From JAWWBN01 sp033720955 (GTDB lineage Bacteria; Acidobacteriota; Thermoanaerobaculia; Multivoradales; JAHEKO01): DNA of 35,694 nucleotides. The translations under genes and the position numbers were made by a program. The DNA is taken from the NCBI GenBank assembly GCA_033720955.1, contig JAWWBN010000009.1, positions 1 to 35,694 on the forward strand. The letters are read 5' to 3'. A model generated the notes under the pieces. The model saw only the letters and a program-made list of their open reading frames with translations, did not search any database and had not been told where the DNA came from. This document shows positions 15,249 to 24,375 of this stretch, in pieces. Position 1 is the stretch's first letter, and every line of letters starts with the position of its first letter.

Positions 15249-16504
15249 GCGGCCCCTTCCTCCGCCGCGGCGATCACCGGCCGCAGCAGCTCCAGGGTCC
15301 TCGCCAGGGCGCCGCGGTTGTCGGCCACCAGGCGCTCGCCGAGCCCGCCGACCCGCTCCGCCTCGGCGGGGTCCTCGATCCAGGCGCGCCAGATCGCGGC
15401 GAGGTCCTCGACGCCGGCGACGCGAGCCCAGGCTCGCCGGCGGTCGAACTCCTCCGCCATGGCGCGGAAGTTCTCCATCGACGGCCCGACCGCCACCGGC
15501 ACGCCGAAGCGGGCGGCCTCGAGGGGGTTGTGGCCACCGGTGGGGACCAGGGTGCCGCCGACGAAGGCGGCCCGGGTGTGCCGATAGAGAGACGCCAGCT
15601 CGCCGAGGGTGTCCAGCAGCAGGACCGACGGCCGCTCGACCCCGTCCGGCGAGCTGCGCCGGGCGAGGGCCAGGCCGGCCGCCTCGATCCGGGCGGCCAC
15701 CGCGTCGAACCGCTCCGGGTGCCGCGGCGCCAGCACCAGCAGCGCGCGCTCGCCGCCACCGAGCCGGGTGAAGGCCCGCAGGACCGACTCCTCCTCTCCG
15801 GCCATCGTGGATCCGGCCACCAGCACCGGCCGGCCGGCTGCGAGACGCCCGACCAGGCGCTCGAGCTCTGGCCGCTCGGGCGGCTCGTCGGTCTCGAACT
15901 TCAGGTTGCCGGTGGTCACGATCCGCCCCTCGGACACGCCGAGACGGCGCAGCCGCTCGGCGTCGGCGGGGGTCTGGACGCCGAAGACGGCGATGCCGTC
16001 GAAGAGGGGTCCCACGAGCCCGCTCAGCCGTCTCAGACGGGCGAACGAGCGGTCGCTGACGCGGCCGTTGACCACCGCCATGGGCAGCCCCTCCCGCCGC
16101 GCCCGGCGCAGCACGAGGGGCCACAGGTCGCCCTCGGCCAGGACCAGGGCCGCGGGCCGGCAGCGGAGGAAGAAGCGGCGCACGGGCGGGCCCAGGTCGA
16201 AGGGCAGGTAGGCGACCTGGGCGCGGCCGGCGAAGAGGGCGCGGGCGCGCTCCTGCCCGGTGGGCGTGACGGTGGTCACCAGGAGGGGCAGCTCCGCCGG
16301 CAGGGCGGCGGCGAGGGTGGCCGCCACTCCCACCTCGCCCACCGAGACGGCGTGCAGCCAGAGCGGCCGGCCGGCGGGGTCGGGCAGGTCGAGCCCCAAC
16401 CGGCCGCGCAGGCTCGTCAGATAGTGGCGGCCCCGTCGCAGAAGCAGGAACGGCCCCGCGAAGAGCAGCGCGACGGCGTAGGCGAGCTGGTAGATCAGCC
16501 ACAT
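15245..16504 (-). CDS. waaA: 3-deoxy-D-manno-octulosonic acid (Kdo) transferase
   Basis: 419 residues from ATG at 16504. An N-terminal membrane anchor (residues 1-22) is followed by WLHAVSVGEVGVA with the presumed catalytic Glu57, GRVSDRSF, and C-terminal GTLVPTGGHNPLEAARFG plus GPSMENF, the nucleotide-Kdo binding region of GT30. The otherwise well conserved ETELWP motif reads AEGDLWP here. It transfers Kdo from CMP-Kdo to lipid IVA on the inner leaflet. It is the first gene of a four-gene minus-strand unit whose junctions are a GTGA overlap, a 1-base gap, and a GTGA overlap. A likely -10 (TATACT) lies about 38 nt upstream. Confidence 0.93.
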   Translation of the reverse strand: MWLIYQLAYAVALLFAGPFLLLRRGRHYLTSLRGRLGLDLPDPAGRPLWLHAVSVGEVGVAATLAAALPAELPLLVTTVTPTGQERARALFAGRAQVAYLPFDLGPPVRRFFLRCRPAALVLAEGDLWPLVLRRARREGLPMAVVNGRVSDRSFARLRRLSGLVGPLFDGIAVFGVQTPADAERLRRLGVSEGRIVTTGNLKFETDEPPERPELERLVGRLAAGRPVLVAGSTMAGEEESVLRAFTRLGGGERALLVLAPRHPERFDAVAARIEAAGLALARRSSPDGVERPSVLLLDTLGELASLYRHTRAAFVGGTLVPTGGHNPLEAARFGVPVAVGPSMENFRAMAEEFDRRRAWARVAGVEDLAAIWRAWIEDPAEAERVGGLGERLVADNRGALARTLELLRPVIAAAEEGAA

Positions 16505-16542
16505 GGGTGTCGGCCAGCCGCGGGTCCGGGGGGCCGGGGGCC

Positions 16543-16550
16543 AGTATAAT
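16543..16550. promoter_or_regulatory. Overlapping divergent -10 boxes between waaA and the sigma-factor gene
   Basis: The 8 bases AGTATAAT read TATAAT on the + strand (16545-16550) and TATACT on the - strand (16548-16543). They lie in the 132-bp divergent gap between waaA and the ECF sigma gene. A second AT-rich box, TATACA (16615-16620), lies closer to the sigma gene. No ECF-type GGAAC -35 element is visible. Confidence 0.4.
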
Positions 16551-16636
16551 CGGGCGGTTTCGCGGGCAGGGGGCGGGCGCTCCGCAGGCGTAGACGGCCG
16601 GGCTCCCACCGGCGTATACACATCGGGAGAGTGACG

Positions 16637-17281
16637 TTGCCGCATCTGGTCTATTCACGCGCCGAGGAGCGAGCCCGCTGGTCGGAGGCCGACGACCGCG
16701 AGCTGCTGGCCGCGCTGCGCGACGACCAGGAGGCAGCCTTCGACGCGCTGATCGAGCGCAAGGCGGAGGGGCTGACGCGGCACGCGGTGCGGATGGTGGG
16801 CGACGCCGAGGAGGCGCGCGACATCGTCCAACTCACCTTTCTCCGGGTGTGGCTGCACCGCCGGCGCTACAGCGCGCGCTGGAGCCCCAACACCTGGCTC
16901 TACCGCATCGCCACCAACCTGGCCATCGACCACCTGCGCTCCCGCCGGGGCCGGGACGCGCAGAGGGAGCCGTTCCGGAGTCACCTCCACGCCGTGGTCG
17001 AGAGCCGCCGCAACGCCGCCCTGGCCGAGCTGGACCGCACCGACGTCGCCAACGTGCTGGCCGAGCTGGCCGGGGGGCTGAGCGAGCGCCAGCGGGCGGC
17101 GTTCCTCCTGCGCGAGATGGAGGGTCTGTCGTCGCCGGAGGTGGCGCGGGTGCTCGGCTGCACCGAGTCCACCGTGCGCAACCACCTCTTCACCGCCCGC
17201 AAGCATCTGCGACGCGAGCTGCTGCGCCGTTTCCCGGAGTACGCCGCTGGGCGGGTGGATCCCGAGGGAGAGGGCGGATGA
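16637..17281 (+). CDS. ECF-family RNA polymerase sigma factor
   Basis: About 214 residues. Region 2 (AFDALIERKAEGLTRHAVRM ... DIVQLTFLRVW ... PNTWLYRIATNLAIDHLRSR) and region 4 (LSERQRAAFLLREMEGLSS, then VARVLGCTESTVRNHLFTARKHL helix-turn-helix) are both present, with no sigma region 3, which is the ECF pattern. Start choice: a GTG at 16631 abuts GGGAGA with no spacing, while TTG at 16637 lies 6 nt behind it, so TTG is preferred. The stop overlaps the next ATG as ATGA; the next protein has a zinc-finger anti-sigma motif and one membrane helix, so the two form a sigma/anti-sigma pair. Its position at the head of the pilus/secretion operon suggests, but does not prove, that it controls that operon. 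Confidence 0.92.
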   Translation: MPHLVYSRAEERARWSEADDRELLAALRDDQEAAFDALIERKAEGLTRHAVRMVGDAEEARDIVQLTFLRVWLHRRRYSARWSPNTWLYRIATNLAIDHLRSRRGRDAQREPFRSHLHAVVESRRNAALAELDRTDVANVLAELAGGLSERQRAAFLLREMEGLSSPEVARVLGCTESTVRNHLFTARKHLRRELLRRFPEYAAGRVDPEGEGG

Positions 17282-17829
17282 GCTGCCCCGACTGGAACGA
17301 TCTCACCGCGCACCGCTACGCGCCCGACGGCCGCGAGCCGGCCGGCTGGGAGGCCGCCCTGGCCCATCTGGACTCGTGCGGCCGGTGCCGTCGCCGGGCC
17401 CTGGCCGCCGATCCGACCCTCCTCTTCCGCCACGCCGCCACCTCGGCGCTGCCCGCGGGCGAGGTGGAGCGCATCCGCGTCTCGGTCGACGCCCTGCGCC
17501 GGGCGGGTCGCCTGGAGGCGCCCGAGCGCCGAAGCCGCCGCAACCGGCGGCGTTACGGGTCGGTGGCGGCGGCCCTGGTCCTGGCGGCCCTGGCGCTGCT
17601 CGCGGTGGGCGGCCGCTTCGACAGCCCGCCGAGCGCTCCGGCGACGCCGGTCGCGGCGCCGCCGGCCGACGCCGCGTCGATGCGGTTCGGCGACCGCCGG
17701 GTGGCGCCCCTGGATCTGGCCACTCCGCCCATGGTGGAGGCGATCGACCGGCCGGGGGCGCGGATCTACCAACTGCCCCAGGAGGACCTCTCCCTGGTCA
17801 TGATCGTGGACGAGAGCCTCGATGTCTGA
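17278..17829 (+). CDS. Membrane-anchored zinc-finger-like anti-sigma factor
   Basis: 183 residues. The N-terminal part carries HLDSCGRC (His30, Cys34, Cys37), the H-x3-C-x2-C motif of ZAS-type anti-sigma domains. One membrane helix at about residues 93-112 (GSVAAALVLAALALLAVGG) follows an Arg-rich stretch (RRSRRNRRR), giving a cytoplasmic N-terminus. A short periplasmic C-terminal domain ends with SLVMIVDES. The gene overlaps the sigma gene by 4 bp. The known role of the arrangement is to hold the cognate sigma at the membrane until an envelope signal releases it; what signal applies here is unknown. No homology was recognised for the periplasmic part. Confidence 0.75.
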   Translation: MSCPDWNDLTAHRYAPDGREPAGWEAALAHLDSCGRCRRRALAADPTLLFRHAATSALPAGEVERIRVSVDALRRAGRLEAPERRSRRNRRRYGSVAAALVLAALALLAVGGRFDSPPSAPATPVAAPPADAASMRFGDRRVAPLDLATPPMVEAIDRPGARIYQLPQEDLSLVMIVDESLDV

Positions 17830-17874
17830 CCGGGCGGAGATTCGCGGACGGCACCTTCGGGGGCCGCTCGTGGG

Positions 17875-18603
17875 GTGCGCCTGAAGAGGGTCGGCGTCTT
17901 GGCGGCCAGCGTCCTGCTCGCCGGTCTCGCGGCGGCCCAGCAGCCTCCGACGCCGGAGCCCTCCTCTCCGCCGCCGGAGGAGCTGGTGACCCGGGCCGTC
18001 ACACTGCGTCACCAGCCGGTTCGGGAGGCGGTGGGACTCGTCTTTCCGCTGCTCAGCGAGTGGGGCTCGGTGGAGGTCAGCCCGGGGGGCAACACTCTGG
18101 TGGTGCGCGACCTGCCCGAGGCGCTGGGCCGCATCCTGCCGCTGCTCGAGGACTTCGACCAGCCGTCGCGCGAGATCGAGCTGGCGATCCGCATCGTCAG
18201 CGCCGGGGTGGACGACCGCGACGGCGCCGGCGAGGATCTCGGCCTGCCCGAGGAGCTCGTCCGCCGGCTCAAGGAGCTGCTGCGCTACCGCTCGTACCGC
18301 CGGGTCGCCGGCGCCGACCTCAAGGTCCGCGAGGGGCGCGACGTGGAGGGCGACCTGGGAGGTCTCTACCGGGTGGAGTTCCGCATGGGGCGGCTGGAGG
18401 CGGGCGGCCGGATCAAGCTGCTGGGCTTCCGCATCCACCGGCGGGACCGCGAGCCCACGGCGCCGCCGCTGATCCACACCAACATCAACCTGCGTCTCGA
18501 CAAGCCGATGGTCCTGGGGCTGGCGCGTACCGAGTCGAGCGAGCGGGCCCTCATGGTGGTGCTGAGCTGCCGGCCCGCCCCCACCGACGCCGAGGACGGG
18601 TAG
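17875..18603 (+). CDS. Periplasmic secretin-N-domain-like protein without a pore domain
   Basis: 242 residues from GTG at 17875, with a cleavable-type signal peptide (VGVLAASVLLAGLAAAQ). Residues about 38-110 read like the N-domain of secretins: a repeat-like helix-strand unit with NTLVVRDLPEALGRILPLLEDFD followed by IELAIRIV, matching the NTLVVRDTPEA...LDxP...I-EARI pattern of GspD/PilQ. The C-terminal half has strands such as NINLRLDKPMVLGLAR that recall the end of a secretin fold, but the canonical gate and amphipathic lip region are missing. The true secretin of the operon is the gene at 24376. It lies between the anti-sigma and the PilC gene (3 bp from the latter). Function unknown; an accessory or regulatory ring subunit is possible. 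Confidence 0.55.
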   Translation: MRLKRVGVLAASVLLAGLAAAQQPPTPEPSSPPPEELVTRAVTLRHQPVREAVGLVFPLLSEWGSVEVSPGGNTLVVRDLPEALGRILPLLEDFDQPSREIELAIRIVSAGVDDRDGAGEDLGLPEELVRRLKELLRYRSYRRVAGADLKVREGRDVEGDLGGLYRVEFRMGRLEAGGRIKLLGFRIHRRDREPTAPPLIHTNINLRLDKPMVLGLARTESSERALMVVLSCRPAPTDAEDG

Positions 18604-18606
18604 AGA

Positions 18607-19824
18607 GTGGAGTTCGTCTGCCGGGTCGGAACCCCCGAGGGGAAGGTGGTGGAGGAGGTCCACACCGCCCACGACGAGCGCAGCCTGCAGCGCGACCTGG
18701 AGGGGCGCGGCTACCACATCTTCGACATCCGCCGCCGCGGCCTGCTGGCCAACCTGCGCCGGGCCGCGCCCGGCGGCCGCCGCAACCGGATCGCGCCGCA
18801 GTCGCTGCTGCTGTTCAACCAGGAGCTGGCCGCGCTGCTGCGCTCCGGCCTGCCCGTGCTACAGAGCCTGAGGATGATGGCCGACCGCGAGCGCGATCCC
18901 TTCTTCCGCGAGGTGCTGGGGAGCATCCGCGACCAGGTGGAGAGCGGCGCCGACCTCTCCCGAGCCTTCGCCAGCTTCGGCGCGCTGGTGCCGCCGCTCT
19001 ATCCGGCGACCCTCGCGGCCGGCGAGCGCACCGGCGAGCTGGAGCAGGTGATCCGCCGCTTCGTCCGCTACCAGCAGCTCGTGATGGAGGCCCGCAAGCG
19101 GGTGGTCACCGCCCTGGTCTACCCCACGGTGCTGATCGGCCTGTCGCTGATCCTGATCGGGGTGATGACCTTCTACGTGGTGCCCAAGTTCACCGAGTTC
19201 TTCGACGCTCTGGGCAGCGAGCTGCCGCTGCTGACGCGGATGATCGTCGGCGCCTCGCTCTTCGTGCGCGACAACTGGCTGCTCACCCTGGTCACGCTGG
19301 CGGTCGCGGCCATGGCGGTGCGGCAGTGGAAGAGCAGCCCGGGGGGCGAGCTCACCGTCGACCGGCTGAAGCTGCGCGTGCCGCTCCTGGGCGGAGTCTT
19401 CCACCGCATGGCCATGTCGGAGTTCTGCCGCTCCCTCTCCACCCTGCTCTCCGGGGGCATTCCCGTGGTGCAGGCGCTGGACAACTCGGTCGCGGCGATC
19501 GGCAACACCTGGATCCGACGCCTCGTGGCCCCGGTCACCGGCCAGGTCCGGGAGGGGAAGCCGCTGCACGAGGCGCTGGAGGAGACCGGGGTCAGTCCCG
19601 ACATCGCGACCGACATGATCAAGGTGGGCGAGGCGACCGGAGCCCTGGACGAGATGCTGGCCAACGCCTCCGACTTTCTCGACCAGGAGGTCGAGAACCG
19701 GATGCAGCGGATCATGAGCCTGCTCGAGCCGGTGATGCTGGTCTTGATGGGCACGATCGTGACCCTGCTGCTGGTCGCCATCTACCTGCCTCTCTTCAGC
19801 CTGCTGGGCCAGGTGCAGGCATGA
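18607..19824 (+). CDS. pilC: Type IV pilus / type II secretion inner-membrane platform protein (PilC/GspF)
   Basis: 405 residues from GTG at 18607. An N-terminal cytoplasmic segment is followed by two T2SF repeats (about 75-195 and 275-400), each preceding or containing membrane helices. Typical blocks are FNQELAALLRSGLPVLQSL and later SEFCRSLSTLLSGGIPVVQAL, plus YPTVLIGLSLILIGVMTFYVVPKF and the C-terminal LLEPVMLVLMGTIVTLLLVAIYLPLF. It forms the inner-membrane base on which the assembly ATPase acts to build pili or pseudopili. Lies 3 bp after the secretin-like gene and 64 bp before the ATPase gene. Confidence 0.93.
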   Translation: MEFVCRVGTPEGKVVEEVHTAHDERSLQRDLEGRGYHIFDIRRRGLLANLRRAAPGGRRNRIAPQSLLLFNQELAALLRSGLPVLQSLRMMADRERDPFFREVLGSIRDQVESGADLSRAFASFGALVPPLYPATLAAGERTGELEQVIRRFVRYQQLVMEARKRVVTALVYPTVLIGLSLILIGVMTFYVVPKFTEFFDALGSELPLLTRMIVGASLFVRDNWLLTLVTLAVAAMAVRQWKSSPGGELTVDRLKLRVPLLGGVFHRMAMSEFCRSLSTLLSGGIPVVQALDNSVAAIGNTWIRRLVAPVTGQVREGKPLHEALEETGVSPDIATDMIKVGEATGALDEMLANASDFLDQEVENRMQRIMSLLEPVMLVLMGTIVTLLLVAIYLPLFSLLGQVQA

Positions 19825-19888
19825 GCAGGCCATCCCGCCAGACGCTAGACACCGGAGGCCGCGGCCCCGTTTGAGCCAGGGGAGGAGC

Positions 19889-21556
<1,668 letters not shown>

Positions 21557-22483
21557 GCGCCTGGCGGGGATCGACCCCCGCCCGGTGCCGCCGCACGTCT
21601 TCGGCCTCGACGAGCGCCGGCTGCGCTACGGCCGGTTCGTGGTCGGCGACGGCGCCGTCGGCGTGGACGATCTCCGGGAGGTGGAGCTGGCGCCGGAGAC
21701 CATCGCCGCGGGGCCGCTGGGGGGCACCCTGCGCGAGCCCTCCGGGCTGCGGCAGGCGCTCGACGGCCTCCTGGCGCAGATCGGGGTGCCGGTGACCGAG
21801 GCGTCGCTGGTGCTGCCCGACTCCTGGGTCCGCCTCGTGTTCGCCGAGGGCGAGGCGCTGCCGCGCGCCGCGGCGCAGCGCGACGAGGTGCTGCGCTTCA
21901 AGCTGAAGCGGCTGATCCCCTTCCGAGCGGAGGATCTGCGGCTGGCCGTCTGCCCGGCGCCGCCGCTGGCGGAGCAGGAGGAGCCCAGCCGCCACCTGCT
22001 CGCCTTCGGCATGGAGTCGCTGCTGCAGCAGGTCGAGGCCGCCTTCGCCCGCAGGGGGGTGCGGCTGGGTCAGGTCTCCAACGCCACCCTGGCGCTGCTG
22101 GCGGGGGTGCGCGAGTCGCTCGCGGGTCTCGACCTCTCGGCGCTCCTCTACGCGCGCGACAGCGAGTACAGCCTGACCTTCCTCACCGCCGGCGAGCCGG
22201 TGGTCCACCGCTACAAGGTGTCGGCCGCCGGCACCCCCGCCGAGGTGCGGGTGGCGCAGCACGCGCGCGACCTGCGGCTGACGCGGAAGTTCGTCCGCGA
22301 CCGTCTCGGGCAGGTCCGGTTGCGACGGGTCGTGCTGGCCGCGAGCGAGAGCTCCGAGCCGGTCTGGCGCCCTCTCCTCGAGGAGGTGTTCCAGGTGCCC
22401 GTGACCGGTCTCGCCGAGCTGCCGCGGCTGGCGGCCGCCCGCTCCGGCGGGCCGGACGAGCTGGGACCGTTTCTGGGGGCGGC

Positions 22484-23230
22484 ATGTCGCGCAGCGTGAA
22501 GACAGCCGGCCAGTTGAACCTGGCGTCGCGGCCGTTCCGCAACGACCGCCCCCTGACCCGCCTGGCGCTCCTCCTCTGGGTGGTGGTCGCCGTGCTCACC
22601 CTGGTGAACGGCTTCGTCTACTACCGCCATTTCGCCGGCAGCCGGCTGACCGGGGAGCAGCAGGCCGAGCTGCGTCGGCAGATCGCCGAGGAGGAGGAGC
22701 GGCTGGGAGAGCTGCGGGAGGCGCTGGCCGAGCTGTCGGTGGCCCGCACCAACGAGCGGGCGCGCTACCTCAACGCCCTGATCGTCGAGCGCGCCTTCTC
22801 CTGGAGCCGTCTCTTCGACCGGCTCGCCGAGGCCCTGCCCGCGAACGTCCGCCTCGCCGCCCTGGTGCCCAACTTCGCCACCCGGGGCCGCTCGGCGCGA
22901 CGCGTCTCCTCCCGGACCCTGGACGACGAGGTGATCCTGGAGATCCGCGGCACCGCCAGGACCGACACCGCGCTGCTCGAGTTCGTCGACCGGCTCTTCG
23001 CGCACCCGAGCTTTCTGGGGCCCAACCTCCGCAGCGAGAGGCTCAACGAGGGCGGCGGCTACGACTTCACTCTGAACGTGGTCTATCATCCGACCGCCTC
23101 GGAGGGGGAGCCGGCGCCCGAAGAGCCGAGCCCGGCCGGCGACGACGAGCCGGCGACGCCGGCGGCCCCGGGCGGCGGCGAGGACCAGGGCGCCGCGGCC
23201 GCCTCCTCGACGGCGGAGGAGGACGACTGA
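22484..23230 (+). CDS. pilN: PilN-like inner-membrane assembly protein
   Basis: 248 residues. The cytoplasmic N-terminal peptide has LNLASRPFRNDRP (residues 11-23), the PilN motif (INLLP/NLAxRPF) that docks into PilM. One membrane helix (about 27-47), a coiled coil (about 55-95, Glu/Leu/Arg-rich) and a periplasmic ferredoxin-like domain to about 205 follow. The last 40 residues are an acidic Pro/Ala/Glu/Asp-rich tail that ends AEEDD and is unusual for PilN. Overlaps pilM by 16 bp and shares one base with pilO. Part of the PilMNOP alignment complex linking platform to secretin. Confidence 0.85.
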   Translation: MSRSVKTAGQLNLASRPFRNDRPLTRLALLLWVVVAVLTLVNGFVYYRHFAGSRLTGEQQAELRRQIAEEEERLGELREALAELSVARTNERARYLNALIVERAFSWSRLFDRLAEALPANVRLAALVPNFATRGRSARRVSSRTLDDEVILEIRGTARTDTALLEFVDRLFAHPSFLGPNLRSERLNEGGGYDFTLNVVYHPTASEGEPAPEEPSPAGDDEPATPAAPGGGEDQGAAAASSTAEEDD

Positions 23231-23823
23231 TGGGCGCGTGGAAGGCGAACCGGCGGATGTGGGTGGCGCTGTTGGCGCTGCTCGCGGTCAACGTCGCCGC
23301 CCTGGCCGCCTATCAGCTCATCTGGGCCGGCCGCGCCCAGGAGCGGGTGGCGCGCTTCGACCGCTCGTCGGTGACCCACCGGCGCCTGGTGGAGCGGCGT
23401 GAGAAGCTCGAGGAGTACGTGGAGAGGGCGCGGACGAGCGAGACCCAGGTGGCGACCTTTCTGCAGGACCGCCTGGGGCGGCAGCGGGAGCGCGAGACCC
23501 AGATCATCGCCGAGGTGAAGCAGCTCGCCCGCACCGCCGGGCTCGAGCCCGCCCAGATCACCTACCGCGCCGAGGAGATCGCCGAGCAGGGGCTGGTCCG
23601 GCGCTCCCTCGTCTTCACCGTGTCGGGGAGCTACCTCGACCTGCGCAAGCTGGTGAACCTGCTCGAGCTCTCCGAGTCCTTCATCGTGCTCGAGGAGGTG
23701 TCGCTCTCCGAGGCGGACCCGGGCCAGGCGGCGGCCGGGCTGCGGATCAACCTGCAGCTCAGCGCCCTCTACTCCGACCCGGAGGCGGCGCTCGCCGCCG
23801 GCTCGCGGAGGCGCAGCGGATGA
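23230..23823 (+). CDS. pilO: PilO-like inner-membrane assembly protein
   Basis: 197 residues; one membrane helix near the N-terminus (about 11-29, WVALLALLAVNVAALAAYQ), a coiled coil (about 36-85) and a periplasmic domain ending in strands (SLVFTVSGSYLDLRKLVNLLELSE, the usual PilO/GspM-like pattern). It partners PilN. The start A is the last base of the pilN stop codon, and its stop overlaps the next start by 4 bp. Confidence 0.85.
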   Translation: MGAWKANRRMWVALLALLAVNVAALAAYQLIWAGRAQERVARFDRSSVTHRRLVERREKLEEYVERARTSETQVATFLQDRLGRQRERETQIIAEVKQLARTAGLEPAQITYRAEEIAEQGLVRRSLVFTVSGSYLDLRKLVNLLELSESFIVLEEVSLSEADPGQAAAGLRINLQLSALYSDPEAALAAGSRRRSG

Positions 23824-24374
23824 GCAAGCAGCAGAAGCAGGTGGCGCTGCTCACCGCCCTCCTGGCGCTCTTCGCCGTCGTCGTGCTGCGGCCCTTCGTG
23901 CGCTCGGGCGGCGGCGTCGGCGCGACGCCGGGGGCGGGCGTCCTGGCGGCTCTCGATCCCGATCGGCCGTCGGAGGTGGAGCTTCTGAACCTCGAGCTGC
24001 TGGAGCGCAAGCCGGCGACCTTCAGCCCCGACCGCGATCCCTTCCGCTTCGAGGTCGCGCGGCGCCCGCCGCCCCCTCCGCCGCCCAGGCCGGCGCCGCG
24101 GCCGGCGCAGCAGCGGCCGGTGGAGCAGCGGCCGGCGCCGGCGCAGCCGGCGGGGCCCCAGCCGCCCCCGGTGGATTTCACCTACCTGGGCAGCTTCGGC
24201 CCGGACGGCGGCCGCATCGCGGTGTTCACGGACCGAGCGGAGATCTACAACGCCCGGGTCGGCGAGGTGGTGAAGGAGAAGTTCGTCGTCCGCGGGATCG
24301 GCTACGAGTCGGCCGATATCGGCTTTCTGGATTTTCCCAAGGAGCCGCCGCGGCGGCTCGCGATCGGAGGGTGA
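23820..24374 (+). CDS. PilP/GspC-like periplasmic linker protein
   Basis: 184 residues with an N-terminal membrane helix (about 7-23, no lipobox), the DPFRFE motif seen in PilP and GspC, a proline-rich spacer (about 80-120, including a run of seven Pro), and a small C-terminal domain (YLGSFGPDGGRIAVF ... YNARVGEVVKEKFVVRGI) like the HR domain of GspC/PilP, which contacts secretin N-domains. PilP proper is a lipoprotein; this one keeps a transmembrane anchor like GspC. Overlaps pilO by 4 bp and ends 1 bp before the secretin gene, consistent with the linker role. Assignment by architecture and context. Confidence 0.65.
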   Translation: MSKQQKQVALLTALLALFAVVVLRPFVRSGGGVGATPGAGVLAALDPDRPSEVELLNLELLERKPATFSPDRDPFRFEVARRPPPPPPPRPAPRPAQQRPVEQRPAPAQPAGPQPPPVDFTYLGSFGPDGGRIAVFTDRAEIYNARVGEVVKEKFVVRGIGYESADIGFLDFPKEPPRRLAIGG

Positions 24375-24375
24375 G

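Noticed and set aside
16631..16636. GTG at 16631 as start of the ECF sigma gene.
   Set aside because: The GGGAGA ribosome-binding site touches this GTG with no spacing; the TTG at 16637 is better spaced. The effect on the protein is only two residues.
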